Part shown: positions 7,922 through 17,116 of the stretch, one piece after another
How the letters are laid out: each line of letters begins with the position of its first letter
Position numbering within the stretch: the stretch's first letter is position 1
From: CAIVAT01 sp037137455
GTDB lineage: Bacteria > Bacteroidota > Bacteroidia > Bacteroidales > FEN-979
DNA length: 34,078 bases
Assembly (NCBI GenBank): GCA_037137455.1
Contig: JBAXKG010000028.1
Coordinates: forward strand, 1 to 34,078
Reading direction: 5' to 3'
Made by a program: the position numbers and the translations under genes
Notes under the pieces: generated by a model
Told to the model about the DNA's origin: nothing
Database searches by the model: none
What the model saw: only the letters and a program-made list of their open reading frames with translations

Positions 7922-7961
7922 CAAATCAATATTTACAAATGTCACTTGTCATTCTCTGGTG

Positions 7962-7969
7962 TATCTTTA
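7962..7969 (+). promoter_or_regulatory. Putative -7 element of the FAD oxidoreductase gene
   Basis: TATCTTTA differs from TAnnTTTG only at the last base and ends four bases before the ATG at 7974, so the mRNA would be leaderless or nearly so. A TTG at 7946-7948 is too close to be a standard -33 element. Confidence 0.45.
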
Positions 7970-7973
7970 CCCC

Positions 7974-9497
7974 ATGAAAATTAACATCATCGGCGCAGGC
8001 GTAGCAGGTTTATCAGCCGGGTGCTACCTGCAAATGAATGGTTTTGAAACGGAAATTTTCGAACGTCATTCTACATTCGGAGGCCTCTGTACAAGCTGGC
8101 AGCGGAACGGCTACACTTTTGAAAGCGGACTGCAATGGCTGCTCGGCTCCAGCAAAAGCAATCCTTTTTATGAACTTTGGTCGGAACTGATTGACATGGA
8201 TTCCATTCACTTTGTACATCATGAAGTGCGGATGGAGATCGAGGTTAAAGACAACAAAGATATATTTGGCGATAAGGTATTTCACATGTATACTAACCTG
8301 AACAGGCTGGAGCAATATATGCTTTCTATCGCCCCTGAAGATGAAAAACATGTGAAAAAGTTGATCCGGACTATGCGCCGCATACAGTCGTACGAAATTC
8401 CACCAATGATAAAGGTAGTTCCTGAATTGCTTCCCTGGTATAAAAAAATTCGCTTTATCAAATATCTTCCTTTGCTTCTCTTTTTGAATCAGATAAAACG
8501 GGAAACCAATTTCAGCTTTGCAAAAAGACTTAAGAATCCATTTTTGAAAGAGGCTTTCATGTTGCTTTTCGATGGCGATGAAATGCCATTGATAGTATTG
8601 ACAATGCCTTTAGCCTTCAGCGACCTGAAAGGAACTGGTTACCCGACAGGCGGATCCAATGCTTTCGTTGGAAATCTTGAACGAAGATATCTGGAAGCCG
8701 GAGGAAAAATCAGATATAGAACTGAAGTCGATAAAATCATCACTGAAGGGAACATGGCGAAAGGCGTGGCTCTTAAAACAGGCGAATCAGTATTTTCGGA
8801 TATTACAATTTCTGCCGCTGATTGGCAATTTTCGGTTTTTCAGGCCCTTGGAGGAAAATTTGTAAACAATACAATCATGAAACTGTATAACCAGGAGAAG
8901 CTGAAGATTTATTACTCGGTTTTCATGGTATCGTTGGGCGTTGCTGCAACTTTTCCCGGTAAGCATCATTTCATGCGGTTTCCTTTGGATCAGGATCTGG
9001 TGTCGCCTGATGGTACTTGTTATTCACGCATGGAAGTTCATATCAATAATTACGATCCGACTTTAGCGCCTGCCGGAAAAACGGTGATTTCGATCTCATT
9101 CTATTCCCGTTATGCCGATTATTGGATCAACCTCAGGAATTCAGATAAAGCGGGCTACATAAAACAAAAACAGCGCTTTGCTGATTTGGTTATTGAAATC
9201 CTTAATGCCAGGATTGGCGGCCTGAAGGAAAAAATCGAAGTGGTTGATATCGCAACGCCTGCAACTTTTCATCGTTATACCAACAACTGGAAGGGAAGTG
9301 TACAGGGATGGCTACCAGGAAAAAACATTATCGCTCGATCACCGGTAAAAAATAATTTGCCGGGGTTAAAAAACTTTTATTTTATTGGCCATTGGACAAT
9401 TCCCGGCGGAGGATTACCTGTAGCTATTAAATCGGCCCGGGATGTTTCACAAATAATTTGCAACAGCTGTAACTTACCTTTCAAGGCTGACCTTTGA
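7974..9497 (+). CDS. CrtI/carotenoid-isomerase-like FAD oxidoreductase
   Basis: Starting at ATG 7974 the protein has 507 residues and opens directly with a dinucleotide-binding motif GAGVAG (residues 7-12) followed by the acidic FERHSTFGG segment that binds FAD ribose. The C-terminal GGGLPVAIKSARDV region matches the phytoene desaturase, carotenoid isomerase and retinol saturase superfamily. Upstream in-frame codons back to 7812 are rejected because they overlap typA and precede the TATCTTTA element. No carotenoid genes (crtB, crtE) are nearby, so the substrate is open: a polyene, quinone precursor or other lipid is possible. The last 17 bases overlap the end of valS on the other strand. Superfamily assignment is strong, specific function weak. 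Confidence 0.8.
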   Translation: MKINIIGAGVAGLSAGCYLQMNGFETEIFERHSTFGGLCTSWQRNGYTFESGLQWLLGSSKSNPFYELWSELIDMDSIHFVHHEVRMEIEVKDNKDIFGDKVFHMYTNLNRLEQYMLSIAPEDEKHVKKLIRTMRRIQSYEIPPMIKVVPELLPWYKKIRFIKYLPLLLFLNQIKRETNFSFAKRLKNPFLKEAFMLLFDGDEMPLIVLTMPLAFSDLKGTGYPTGGSNAFVGNLERRYLEAGGKIRYRTEVDKIITEGNMAKGVALKTGESVFSDITISAADWQFSVFQALGGKFVNNTIMKLYNQEKLKIYYSVFMVSLGVAATFPGKHHFMRFPLDQDLVSPDGTCYSRMEVHINNYDPTLAPAGKTVISISFYSRYADYWINLRNSDKAGYIKQKQRFADLVIEILNARIGGLKEKIEVVDIATPATFHRYTNNWKGSVQGWLPGKNIIARSPVKNNLPGLKNFYFIGHWTIPGGGLPVAIKSARDVSQIICNSCNLPFKADL

Positions 9498-12132
9498 GAT
9501 CCTTGATCTGCTCCTCGAGCACCGTCAACCTTGCTGCTGCATCCTCTTTTTTCTTACGTTCTGATTCGACTACACTCACCGGAGCATTTTTTACAAAGCT
9601 CTCATTGCTCAACTTCTGCATTACCTTCGCCAGGAAACCGTTTGTATAAACCAGCTCTTCCTCAAGCTTTTTTATCTCCACATCCACATCAATTATTCCT
9701 GTCAACGGGATGAAAAATTCGGTCGACCCTACCACAAACGAGATGGAATCGGGAATCTTTTCCTCAATATAGTCTAATTCACTGATGTTACAAAGCTTGG
9801 CAACAAGGCTGTCGAAGGTTGTATCGGGCACTTCACTGTTATTTTTCCTGATATACAATCGTATTGATTCCTTTTGAGGAATATTTTTATCTTTTCTAGT
9901 GTTGCGAACCGCCATGATCACATCTTCGGCAAAAGAGAATTTATCAATAATGTTCTGATCAAAACTGCCGGCTACAGGCTGACTGCTCAACATGATGGAT
10001 TCACCTTCTCCTCTTTCTTCCAGCGTATGCCAAATCTCTTCAGTTATAAAAGGCATGAATGGATGCAGCACTTTCAGAAGTTTTTCAAAAAACGAGACTA
10101 CCGATTCATAGGTAGGGCGGTCAATTGGCTTCTGAAAGGCAGGCTTGATCATCTCAAGAAACCAGGAACAAAAGTCATCCCAAACCAGTTTATAGGTTGC
10201 CATAAGCGCCTCCGACAAACGGTAATCATCGTAAAGCGAGTTGATATTTTTCAATGATGCATTAAAAGTTGAATTGAACCATTCGATTGAAACATTGTTC
10301 ACTTCCGGTTGAGCAATATTAACATCCACTGGCCATCCTTTAACAAGCCGTAAAGCATTCCAAATCTTATTGCAGAAATTACGGCCTTGCTCAATCAGTG
10401 CATCATCGTATAACAAATCGTTCCCGGCAGGAGAACACAATAACATGCCAAGACGAACAGCATCAGCGCCATTCACCCTTATCAGGTCAAGTGGTTCAGG
10501 CGAATTGCCGAGCGATTTTGACATTTTACGCCCCTGTTTGTCCCTCACTATACCGGTAAAATAGACATTTTTAAAGGGAATTGCTTTCCGGTATTCCCAA
10601 CCTGCCATGATCATCCTGGCCACCCAGAAAAAGATAATTTCAGGAGCAGTGATCAAATCATTTGTAGGATAATAATATTTGATATCAGGATTGCCGGGGT
10701 TTCGAATGCCGTCAAATACCGAGATAGGCCAAAGCCAGCTCGAAAACCAGGTATCAAGAACATCTTCGTCTTGCTTCAGATCATCTAAAGTGATTTTCGA
10801 TTTTAGATTTTCGATTTTCGATTGGGCAAGGATCAGGGCTTCTTCCTTAGATTTTGCAACCACAAAGCTGCCATCAGGAAGGTAATATGCCGGTATACGC
10901 TGTCCCCACCAGAGTTGGCGCGAAATACACCAATCAGTTACGTTTGTCATCCAGTGGCGGTACATATTCTTATACTTGGCCGGATGAAAAAGGATCGTAT
11001 CATCTTCAACCAGGTCAAGCGCCGGCTTTGCCAAACCAGATATTTTCAAAAACCATTGCACCGAGATGCGAGGTTCAATTACTTCATCGGTGCGTTCAGA
11101 ATAACCAACTTTATTTGTGTAGTCTTCAATCTTAACAATATGTCCGGCATTTTTCAGCTCTTCTGTGATTTTTCGCCTCACAACAAAACGATCTTCACCA
11201 ACGAAAAGCCGGGCAGCCTCGCTCATTGTGCCATTCGGGTTGAAAGTATCAATAACTTCGAGCTTGTGCTTAAGTCCTAAATTGTAGTCGTTGATATCAT
11301 GGGCCGGCGTCACCTTAAGCGCTCCGGTTCCGAATTCACGGTCGATATACTCATCAAAAATTACGGGGACAGAGCGATTGACAAGTGGTACGATGATCCT
11401 TTCTCCGCGCAGGCGCTGATATCTCTCATCATGGGGATGAACGCAAATGGCAGTATCACCAAGAATCGTTTCAGGGCGGGTAGTTGCAATGGTAACCCAG
11501 TCGTCAAGTTTGCCTTCAACCCTGTATCGCACGTAATACAACTTCGAATTGACCTCCTTATAGTTCACCTCCTCATTAGAAACTGCAGTTAGCGCCTTCG
11601 AATCCCAGTTGACCATACGGACGCCACGGTAAATAAGGCCCTTATTATAAAGATCGATAAAAACCTCAATAACAGATTCATACATGGCTTCATCCATTGT
11701 GAAACAGGTGCGCTCCCAGTCGCAGGAGGCGCCCAGCTTTTTCAATTGATCAAGAATGATCCCTCCATGTTTGGCTTTCCATTCCCAGGCATGTTCCAGA
11801 AATTGCTCCCTTGTAAGGCTGGCCTTGTCAATGCCCTGATCTCTGAGTTTAGAAACCACTTTGGCTTCAGTAGCTATTGATGCATGGTCGGTTCCGGGCA
11901 CCCAGCAGGCATTTTTACCCATCATACGGGCCCTTCGGACAAGGATATCCTGGATGGTATTGTTCAGCATATGTCCCATATGCAGCACTCCTGTTACATT
12001 CGGAGGAGGGATCACAATACAGTAAGGTTCGCGGTTATCGGGAACAGAATGGAAGAACCCTTTTTTCGTCCAGTAATCATACCATTTATCTTCGACCCTT
12101 GAAGGATCGTACTTGGAGGCAATTTCAATCAT
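9481..12132 (-). CDS. valS: Valyl-tRNA synthetase
   Basis: This 883-residue class Ia synthetase charges tRNA-Val and edits misactivated threonine. The HIGH-type motif is HMGH (residues 51-54), after PPPNVTGVL. The KMSKS motif is near 536-540 (KMSKSLGNSPEP). The conserved QDEDVLDTWFSS stretch precedes it. The C-terminus is the usual coiled-coil arm. ATG at 12132 is chosen over a TTG at 12159, because that TTG is part of the TACTTTTG promoter element. Residues about 438-447 are encoded by a heptamer microsatellite (10792-10819), in a loop that varies between family members. It is transcribed on its own short leader and ends 17 bases inside the convergent FAD oxidoreductase gene. Confidence 0.97.
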   Translation of the reverse strand: MIEIASKYDPSRVEDKWYDYWTKKGFFHSVPDNREPYCIVIPPPNVTGVLHMGHMLNNTIQDILVRRARMMGKNACWVPGTDHASIATEAKVVSKLRDQGIDKASLTREQFLEHAWEWKAKHGGIILDQLKKLGASCDWERTCFTMDEAMYESVIEVFIDLYNKGLIYRGVRMVNWDSKALTAVSNEEVNYKEVNSKLYYVRYRVEGKLDDWVTIATTRPETILGDTAICVHPHDERYQRLRGERIIVPLVNRSVPVIFDEYIDREFGTGALKVTPAHDINDYNLGLKHKLEVIDTFNPNGTMSEAARLFVGEDRFVVRRKITEELKNAGHIVKIEDYTNKVGYSERTDEVIEPRISVQWFLKISGLAKPALDLVEDDTILFHPAKYKNMYRHWMTNVTDWCISRQLWWGQRIPAYYLPDGSFVVAKSKEEALILAQSKIENLKSKITLDDLKQDEDVLDTWFSSWLWPISVFDGIRNPGNPDIKYYYPTNDLITAPEIIFFWVARMIMAGWEYRKAIPFKNVYFTGIVRDKQGRKMSKSLGNSPEPLDLIRVNGADAVRLGMLLCSPAGNDLLYDDALIEQGRNFCNKIWNALRLVKGWPVDVNIAQPEVNNVSIEWFNSTFNASLKNINSLYDDYRLSEALMATYKLVWDDFCSWFLEMIKPAFQKPIDRPTYESVVSFFEKLLKVLHPFMPFITEEIWHTLEERGEGESIMLSSQPVAGSFDQNIIDKFSFAEDVIMAVRNTRKDKNIPQKESIRLYIRKNNSEVPDTTFDSLVAKLCNISELDYIEEKIPDSISFVVGSTEFFIPLTGIIDVDVEIKKLEEELVYTNGFLAKVMQKLSNESFVKNAPVSVVESERKKKEDAAARLTVLEEQIKDLKGQP
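10792..10826. repeat. Heptamer microsatellite inside valS
   Basis: Four units GATTTT[C/A] (10792-10819) plus a partial fifth lie within the valS frame. Read on the coding strand they encode SKIENLKSKI. A period of 7 gives a 7-residue peptide repeat every three units, so the array keeps frame only in sets of three. Confidence 0.9.
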
Positions 12133-12156
12133 CAATACAGCTGCTTTAAGGAGCGG

Positions 12157-12164
12157 CAAAAGTA
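12157..12164 (-). promoter_or_regulatory. -7 element of valS
   Basis: TACTTTTG on the minus strand matches TAnnTTTG exactly and lies 24 bases before the ATG at 12132. No convincing -33 TTTG is seen. Its TTG can be mistaken for a start codon. Confidence 0.5.
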
Positions 12165-12173
12165 GTGAAAAAA

Positions 12174-13094
12174 CTAAAATAATTTATTGCGCTTTACCAG
12201 ATAAGGTAACAGTACTTGTTCGAAGCCTGCATTTATATCGGCTTCAACCATATCAATATGGTATTGCCCGCAACGAAGGAGCAGATCATTTTTGAATTTT
12301 GCCACAGCCTGAACATATTTTTCCCTGAGCTGTGCAGGATGAACGCGCAGTTGTTCACCACTTTCAATATCAATAAACTTATAGGGACGATCGTCAAAAT
12401 CAAAATCCAGCTCCTTGGCTTTATCAACCACATGAAAAATAATCACCTCATGTTTGTTGTGCTTTAAATGTTGCAGCGCTGAAAATAATTCATCAGGTTG
12501 CGATGACCGTTCGAACATATCGCTGAAAATGATCACAAGCGATCGTTTATGAATCCGTTCAGCAAGTTCATGAATTGTCTTAGCTACGGAGGTTCCCTTG
12601 AAATGGTCAACCGATCGTGGTATCATCAATTTCTCAAGTTCAGAAAAAAGGTATCGGTGATGAACCTGATTTGATTTGGTTTGGGTATGCAGTTCAACCT
12701 CTTCCGAAAAAACACTGATCCCGGCGGCATCACGCTGTTTCCGGAAAAGATAGATCAAGGCAGCGGCTAAATAAACAGAAAAAATAATTTTATTGGGATG
12801 GTCTATATCTGGTTTTGCCAAAACAGGATAATACATCGATGATGAGTTATCAATCATTACCTGACACCGCAGATTAGTTTCCTCTTCGTAACGTTTTGTA
12901 TATAACCGGTCAGTGCGGCCAAACAACTTCCAGTCAATCGACCTGATCGATTCCCCTGCATTGTACAGCCTGTGTTCGGCAAATTCTACACTGAATCCAT
13001 GAAACGGACTTTTATGCAAGCCGGTAATAAATCCCTCTACCACCTGACGAGCTAAAAACTCCAGGGAAGAGAATTTATTAAATATACTTCTCAA
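12174..13094 (-). CDS. DUF58 family protein (vWA-like)
   Basis: This protein of about 306 residues has the DUF58 hallmark: a GFSVEFAEHR..Y..GESIRSIDWKLFGRTD segment near the N-terminus. A MIDNSSSM sequence resembles the DxSxS metal-binding motif of von Willebrand A folds. DUF58 proteins usually work with MoxR-type AAA+ ATPases, and no moxR gene is in the window. There is no ATG in the right place. TTG at 13094 gives the usual N-terminus and overlaps thioredoxin by 17 bases; another TTG at 13145 would add 17 residues. The gene probably shares a transcript with thioredoxin. The stop (TAG) lies 41 bases before the valS start, so valS is read from its own promoter. Confidence 0.85.
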   Translation of the reverse strand: MRSIFNKFSSLEFLARQVVEGFITGLHKSPFHGFSVEFAEHRLYNAGESIRSIDWKLFGRTDRLYTKRYEEETNLRCQVMIDNSSSMYYPVLAKPDIDHPNKIIFSVYLAAALIYLFRKQRDAAGISVFSEEVELHTQTKSNQVHHRYLFSELEKLMIPRSVDHFKGTSVAKTIHELAERIHKRSLVIIFSDMFERSSQPDELFSALQHLKHNKHEVIIFHVVDKAKELDFDFDDRPYKFIDIESGEQLRVHPAQLREKYVQAVAKFKNDLLLRCGQYHIDMVEADINAGFEQVLLPYLVKRNKLF

Positions 13095-13395
13095 TGAGGG
13101 CTTTGTAAGAGGCTTTTGGTTCTGCACCAATTTTTTTGTCAACAACCTGTCCCCCTTTAATGAATAGTACCGTAGGAATATTACGCACTTTGTAAAGCGC
13201 CGTGGTTGCAGGATTATCGTCTACATTAAGTTCTCCTGCAACAATCCGGCCTTCGTATTCGGCAGCAAGTTCATGAATAATCGGAGATACCATACGGCAA
13301 GGGCCACACCATTCAGCAGAAAGGTCAACCACCGCAAGTTTATCGCTCTTTATTACTTTTTCTTCGAAATTGGCATCATTTAATATTTCAAACAT
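13078..13395 (-). CDS. trxA: Thioredoxin
   Basis: This 105-residue protein is a canonical thioredoxin with the redox motif WCGPC (C30 and C33) after VVDLSAEW, and the conserved cis-proline region RNIPTVLF. It reduces cytoplasmic disulfides using electrons from thioredoxin reductase, which is not in the window. Length matches the family (about 105-110). ATG at 13395 is clear, preceded by a TAATTTTG element 38 bases upstream. It overlaps the start of the DUF58 gene. A classical thioredoxin is a possible thiol partner for the Hdr-like complex, but only as speculation, since the genes are 7 kb apart and on opposite strands. Confidence 0.95.
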   Translation of the reverse strand: MFEILNDANFEEKVIKSDKLAVVDLSAEWCGPCRMVSPIIHELAAEYEGRIVAGELNVDDNPATTALYKVRNIPTVLFIKGGQVVDKKIGAEPKASYKALIEKYI

Positions 13396-13432
13396 ATTGA
13401 ATTTTATTAAAGGTGAATCTTATTTGGAGCTG

Positions 13433-13440
13433 CAAAATTA
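13433..13440 (-). promoter_or_regulatory. -7 element of trxA
   Basis: TAATTTTG on the minus strand matches TAnnTTTG exactly, 38 bases before the thioredoxin ATG. No TTTG is visible at the -33 position, so only the -7 half is supported. The region 13396-13499 between dnaE and trxA holds little else apart from the tetramer motif at the dnaE stop. Confidence 0.55.
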
Positions 13441-13486
13441 TAAAAAACCATCTATAATTCACTATTCCTTAGTTTCATTATTCCAC

Positions 13487-13500
13487 ATCAATCATTCAAT
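13487..13500 (-). repeat. Tetramer motif at the dnaE stop codon
   Basis: The minus strand reads ATTGAATGATTGAT directly after the dnaE stop region. Extended to include the stop codon, it is TGATTGAATGATTGAT, identical over 16 bases to the sequence that begins at the hdrA-like stop (3613). A third copy of the 14-base core is on the minus strand at 18305-18318. Confidence 0.85.
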
Positions 13501-16500
13501 CACTCTCCAAAAACTCTTACCTGAATCTCCGGTAAATCAATCAGTGACCTGATCATTTCCTTTGGGTTCACCCTGTATTTTCTGGATGACATATCGATGG
13601 TTATGTTTTCGTCCGGATCACTGACCCTGATACGCAAATGGCATTTACCCTTATGCTGTTTGGCAATATTATGTAATCTGGAAATATTATCGACCCCAAG
13701 TTCGTGGATCATTAGAGTCAACGACATAACTTTTGAAAATTTTTCCATCACATCCGACAACAAAAAAATCTGGTTAACCCTTATTACTAACTGATCGGGG
13801 TTTTCAAACCGCGATTCAATACGCGCTTTTATAAACACATACTGTCCCTCATCAATGAAATGTTTGAATTTGAGGTACTCCTCCGAAAAGACTGTGAGTG
13901 AAATAAAATTATAATAATCTTCTACTACAAACGACCCATATGGTTTACCTGTCTTTCCAACTTTATGGTTCGCTTCAATTATTATTCCGGCAAATGTGAT
14001 TTCTTTGCCCTTCAGGAGTTTAAGGTCCTGCTTCAATTCTTCAATCGTGACATTACAAAATTGGTTTAACTCGAACTGATAATCGTCCAATGGATGCCCA
14101 CTCATATAAAAACCAGTCACATCCTTTTCAAATTTCAGTTGTTCCAGTTTTGACCAGGGCCGGCATTCAGGCAATGCCATTTCTTTCAACTGGATATCTT
14201 CTGTTTCGCCAAACAATGATTGCTGCATGGAATCCTTCCGTGAATGATAATCGGTTGCATGCCGGATTATCTTCTCAAGAAAAATCAGATCATCACTGTT
14301 TTCCTGAAAAAAATACTGGGCACGGTGGGTATTTTCAAAACAATCAAAGGCGCCGGCTTTGGCAAGTGATTCCATACATCGTTTATTTACCGCATGGGAA
14401 TTGATCCGGCGGGTAAGGTCGAAAATACTGGTGTAGGGCCCGTTTTCAATCCGTTCCTGAACAATACTTCTGACTGCTGCTTCTCCGACATTTTTGATTC
14501 CGGCCATTCCGAACCTGATCTCTCCCTTTTTGTTTGATACGAAGGCGGTGGAACTTTCATTAACATCGGGGCCAAGTACCGGGATAAGCATTCGTTTACA
14601 TTCATCAAGAAACAGTGTAATATCTTTTAAATCGTTAAGGTTACGGCTCAAAACTGCTGCCATGAACTCCGGGGGAAAATGAGCCTTTAAATAAGCCATT
14701 CGATATGCCACGTAAGCATAGCAAGTTGAATGAGATTTATTGAAAGCATAATTTGCAAAAGCTTCCCAATCCTTCCATATTTTATTAACAACCGATTCAT
14801 CATGTCCGTTCCGTTTACAACCATCATAAAATTTCGGTTTCAGTTCGTTCATCCTCGATTCAATCTTTTTTCCAACGGCTTTGCGCAATGAATCAGCCTC
14901 TCCCTTCGAAAAACCAGCAAGTTGCTGAGATAACAACATCAGCTGCTCCTGATAAACCGTAATCCCGTATGTATCTTTGAGATACTTTTCCATCTCCGGG
15001 ATATCATAGGTGATTTTCTCTTTTCCATGCTTACGGGCAATAAAGCTTGGGATATATTCCATGGGCCCAGGCCTGTAAAGAGCATTCATGGCGATCAGGT
15101 CCTCGATTTTATTTGGTTTCAGTTCCCGGAGGTATTTTTTCATTCCATCCGATTCAAACTGGAAGATACCTGTAGTTTTTCCCTGACTGAATAACTCGTA
15201 AGTAAGGGCATCGTCAAACGAAGGGTTCTCAATGTCAACTTCAATTCCCCTCGAATCGCGAATATTTTGCATGGCATCCTTTATGATGGCAAGGGTTTTC
15301 AATCCCAGGAAATCCATCTTGAGCATGCCAACTTTTTCGATATTTTCTCCATCATACTGTGTGACAAGCAATTCCGATTCCTTTGACGTGGTTACCGGAA
15401 TATGTTCAATGAGGTTGTCGCGGCTTATGATAACCCCGCAGGCATGTATGCCGGTTTGACGCACCGACCCTTCAAGTCTTTCAGCAAACCGGAGAGTTTC
15501 TGCTATCAGTTTATTTGATGATGAGCGCGCAGCCTTTAATTCAGGTACCTCCTCATAAGCAGCTTTCAGAGTAATTCCAGGCCGGGTCGGGACCAACTTT
15601 GTAAGCCGGTTCACCTCATCCAATGGCAACCGCTGAACCCGGCCCACATCACGGATTGCTCCTTTGGCAGCCATAGTCCCGAATGTGATAACCTGGGCAA
15701 CCTTATCCGGCCCATATTTATTTACAACCCACTTTAGAACACGGTCGCGGCCATCTTCATCAAAATCGATATCAATATCAGGCATTGAAACACGATCAGG
15801 ATTTAAAAAACGCTCAAAAAGCAGATCGAACCTTAGTGGGTCAACATCTGTGATTCTAATACAAAAAGCAACAACTGATCCGGCAGCAGAACCCCGTCCT
15901 GGCCCTACCGACACTCCCATTTCACGGGCAGCATTTAATAAATCCTGGACTATCAGGAAATATCCCGGATACCCCATTTTTTTAATTGTAGCCAATTCAA
16001 ATTCAATACGCTCCCTGATTTCAGGTAAAATCTCAGGATAACGTGTTTTTGCCCCTTCATAGGTGATATGCCTCAAATATTCATCCGGATCGGGAAATGC
16101 TTCCGGCAGAGGAAAATCAGGCATTATCGGATCTTTGTTCAGGCTGTAAAAATCAACTTTTTCAAGTACTTCCATGGTATTCTCCAATGCTTCGGGAATA
16201 TCAGCAAAGAGTTCATTCATCTCTTTTTTTGACTTAAACCACTCCTGGCCGGTATACCTCATCCTGTCGGCATCATCCATGAACTTACCGGTGTTGATAC
16301 ACAGAAGACGATCGTGTGCCTCAGCGTCTGCTTCATTTAAAAAATGGACATCATTGGTTGCCAGTAATTTAACATTCAATTTTTTCGAAAGTCTTATCAA
16401 TTCCGCGCCAACTGCCATCTGTCTCTTGTATACCTCGCCATCGCGCGTGGGATCTGTAGCAGGATGTCGCATCAGCTCGAGGTAAAAATCATCGCCAAAT

Positions 16501-16997
16501 AATGCTTTATATTCCGAAACAGCATGTTCTGCTTTAGCAATATTCCCCGCTTGAATTGCCCGGGGTATTTCTCCAGCCAGGCAAGCAGATGAGGCAATCA
16601 GCCCATGGTGATATTTCATCAACAACTCCTTGTCAATTCTGGGTTTGTAGTAATGACCTTCAGTCCACGAAAACGAAATGAGCTTAAGCAGGTTCTTATA
16701 TCCGATTTCATTTTTCGCCCACAATATAAGGTGGTCGCCTTTGCGATCGACCATCTCGACTTTATCATGACGGCTTCGTTTTGCGACATATGTTTCACAT
16801 CCAAAAATGGGCTTAAAACTATCTTGTTTGGCAGCAACCTCAGAAAATTCCATTATGCCAAATAAATTACCATGGTCAGTGACAGCTACTCCCTTCATTC
16901 CCTGCGCCACAGCTTTTTCAACCATCTCTTTGATGCGGCAGGCGCCATCCAGAATAGAATATTGCGTATGTAGATGTAAATGAATGAAATCAACCAT
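13500..16997 (-). CDS. dnaE: DNA polymerase III alpha subunit
   Basis: This 1165-residue protein is the replicative polymerase catalytic subunit. It starts with a PHP domain (FIHLHLHTQYSILDG, residues 4-18; TDHGN 40-44). The palm catalytic aspartates are in PDIDIDF (D407, D409) and MDFLGLKT (D562). An OB-fold region lies near the C-terminus. Length matches the E. coli-type DnaE (about 1160). ATG at 16997 directly precedes the PHP motif. Upstream, TACCTTTC (17020-17013, minus strand) is a weak -7 candidate in the divergent region shared with the DUF2231 gene. The stop lies within a TGAT/TGAA repeat. No 3'-5' exonuclease domain is evident, as expected for DnaE rather than PolC. Confidence 0.97.
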   Translation of the reverse strand: MVDFIHLHLHTQYSILDGACRIKEMVEKAVAQGMKGVAVTDHGNLFGIMEFSEVAAKQDSFKPIFGCETYVAKRSRHDKVEMVDRKGDHLILWAKNEIGYKNLLKLISFSWTEGHYYKPRIDKELLMKYHHGLIASSACLAGEIPRAIQAGNIAKAEHAVSEYKALFGDDFYLELMRHPATDPTRDGEVYKRQMAVGAELIRLSKKLNVKLLATNDVHFLNEADAEAHDRLLCINTGKFMDDADRMRYTGQEWFKSKKEMNELFADIPEALENTMEVLEKVDFYSLNKDPIMPDFPLPEAFPDPDEYLRHITYEGAKTRYPEILPEIRERIEFELATIKKMGYPGYFLIVQDLLNAAREMGVSVGPGRGSAAGSVVAFCIRITDVDPLRFDLLFERFLNPDRVSMPDIDIDFDEDGRDRVLKWVVNKYGPDKVAQVITFGTMAAKGAIRDVGRVQRLPLDEVNRLTKLVPTRPGITLKAAYEEVPELKAARSSSNKLIAETLRFAERLEGSVRQTGIHACGVIISRDNLIEHIPVTTSKESELLVTQYDGENIEKVGMLKMDFLGLKTLAIIKDAMQNIRDSRGIEVDIENPSFDDALTYELFSQGKTTGIFQFESDGMKKYLRELKPNKIEDLIAMNALYRPGPMEYIPSFIARKHGKEKITYDIPEMEKYLKDTYGITVYQEQLMLLSQQLAGFSKGEADSLRKAVGKKIESRMNELKPKFYDGCKRNGHDESVVNKIWKDWEAFANYAFNKSHSTCYAYVAYRMAYLKAHFPPEFMAAVLSRNLNDLKDITLFLDECKRMLIPVLGPDVNESSTAFVSNKKGEIRFGMAGIKNVGEAAVRSIVQERIENGPYTSIFDLTRRINSHAVNKRCMESLAKAGAFDCFENTHRAQYFFQENSDDLIFLEKIIRHATDYHSRKDSMQQSLFGETEDIQLKEMALPECRPWSKLEQLKFEKDVTGFYMSGHPLDDYQFELNQFCNVTIEELKQDLKLLKGKEITFAGIIIEANHKVGKTGKPYGSFVVEDYYNFISLTVFSEEYLKFKHFIDEGQYVFIKARIESRFENPDQLVIRVNQIFLLSDVMEKFSKVMSLTLMIHELGVDNISRLHNIAKQHKGKCHLRIRVSDPDENITIDMSSRKYRVNPKEMIRSLIDLPEIQVRVFGE

Positions 16998-17064
16998 GAA
17001 TTGAGGAGAGTTGAAAGGTATTAACCGGGTTGTAAAATTATTTTAAATTTTCCTTCGAATTCTC

Positions 17065-17096
17065 TTTGTTAATAACTTACTTTAGCATTACCTTTG
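17065..17096 (+). promoter_or_regulatory. Promoter of the DUF2231 gene
   Basis: TTTG (17065-17068) and TACCTTTG (17089-17096) are separated by exactly 20 bases, an excellent match to the Bacteroidota -33/-7 promoter. The ATG at 17117 follows 20 bases later. Confidence 0.7.
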
Positions 17097-17116
17097 ACCT
17101 GAAAAATCCAAAAGTT

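Noticed and set aside
7812..7973. Upstream extension of the CrtI-like protein by 54 residues
   Set aside because: It overlaps the typA start and the divergent promoters and precedes the FAD motif that normally begins the family.
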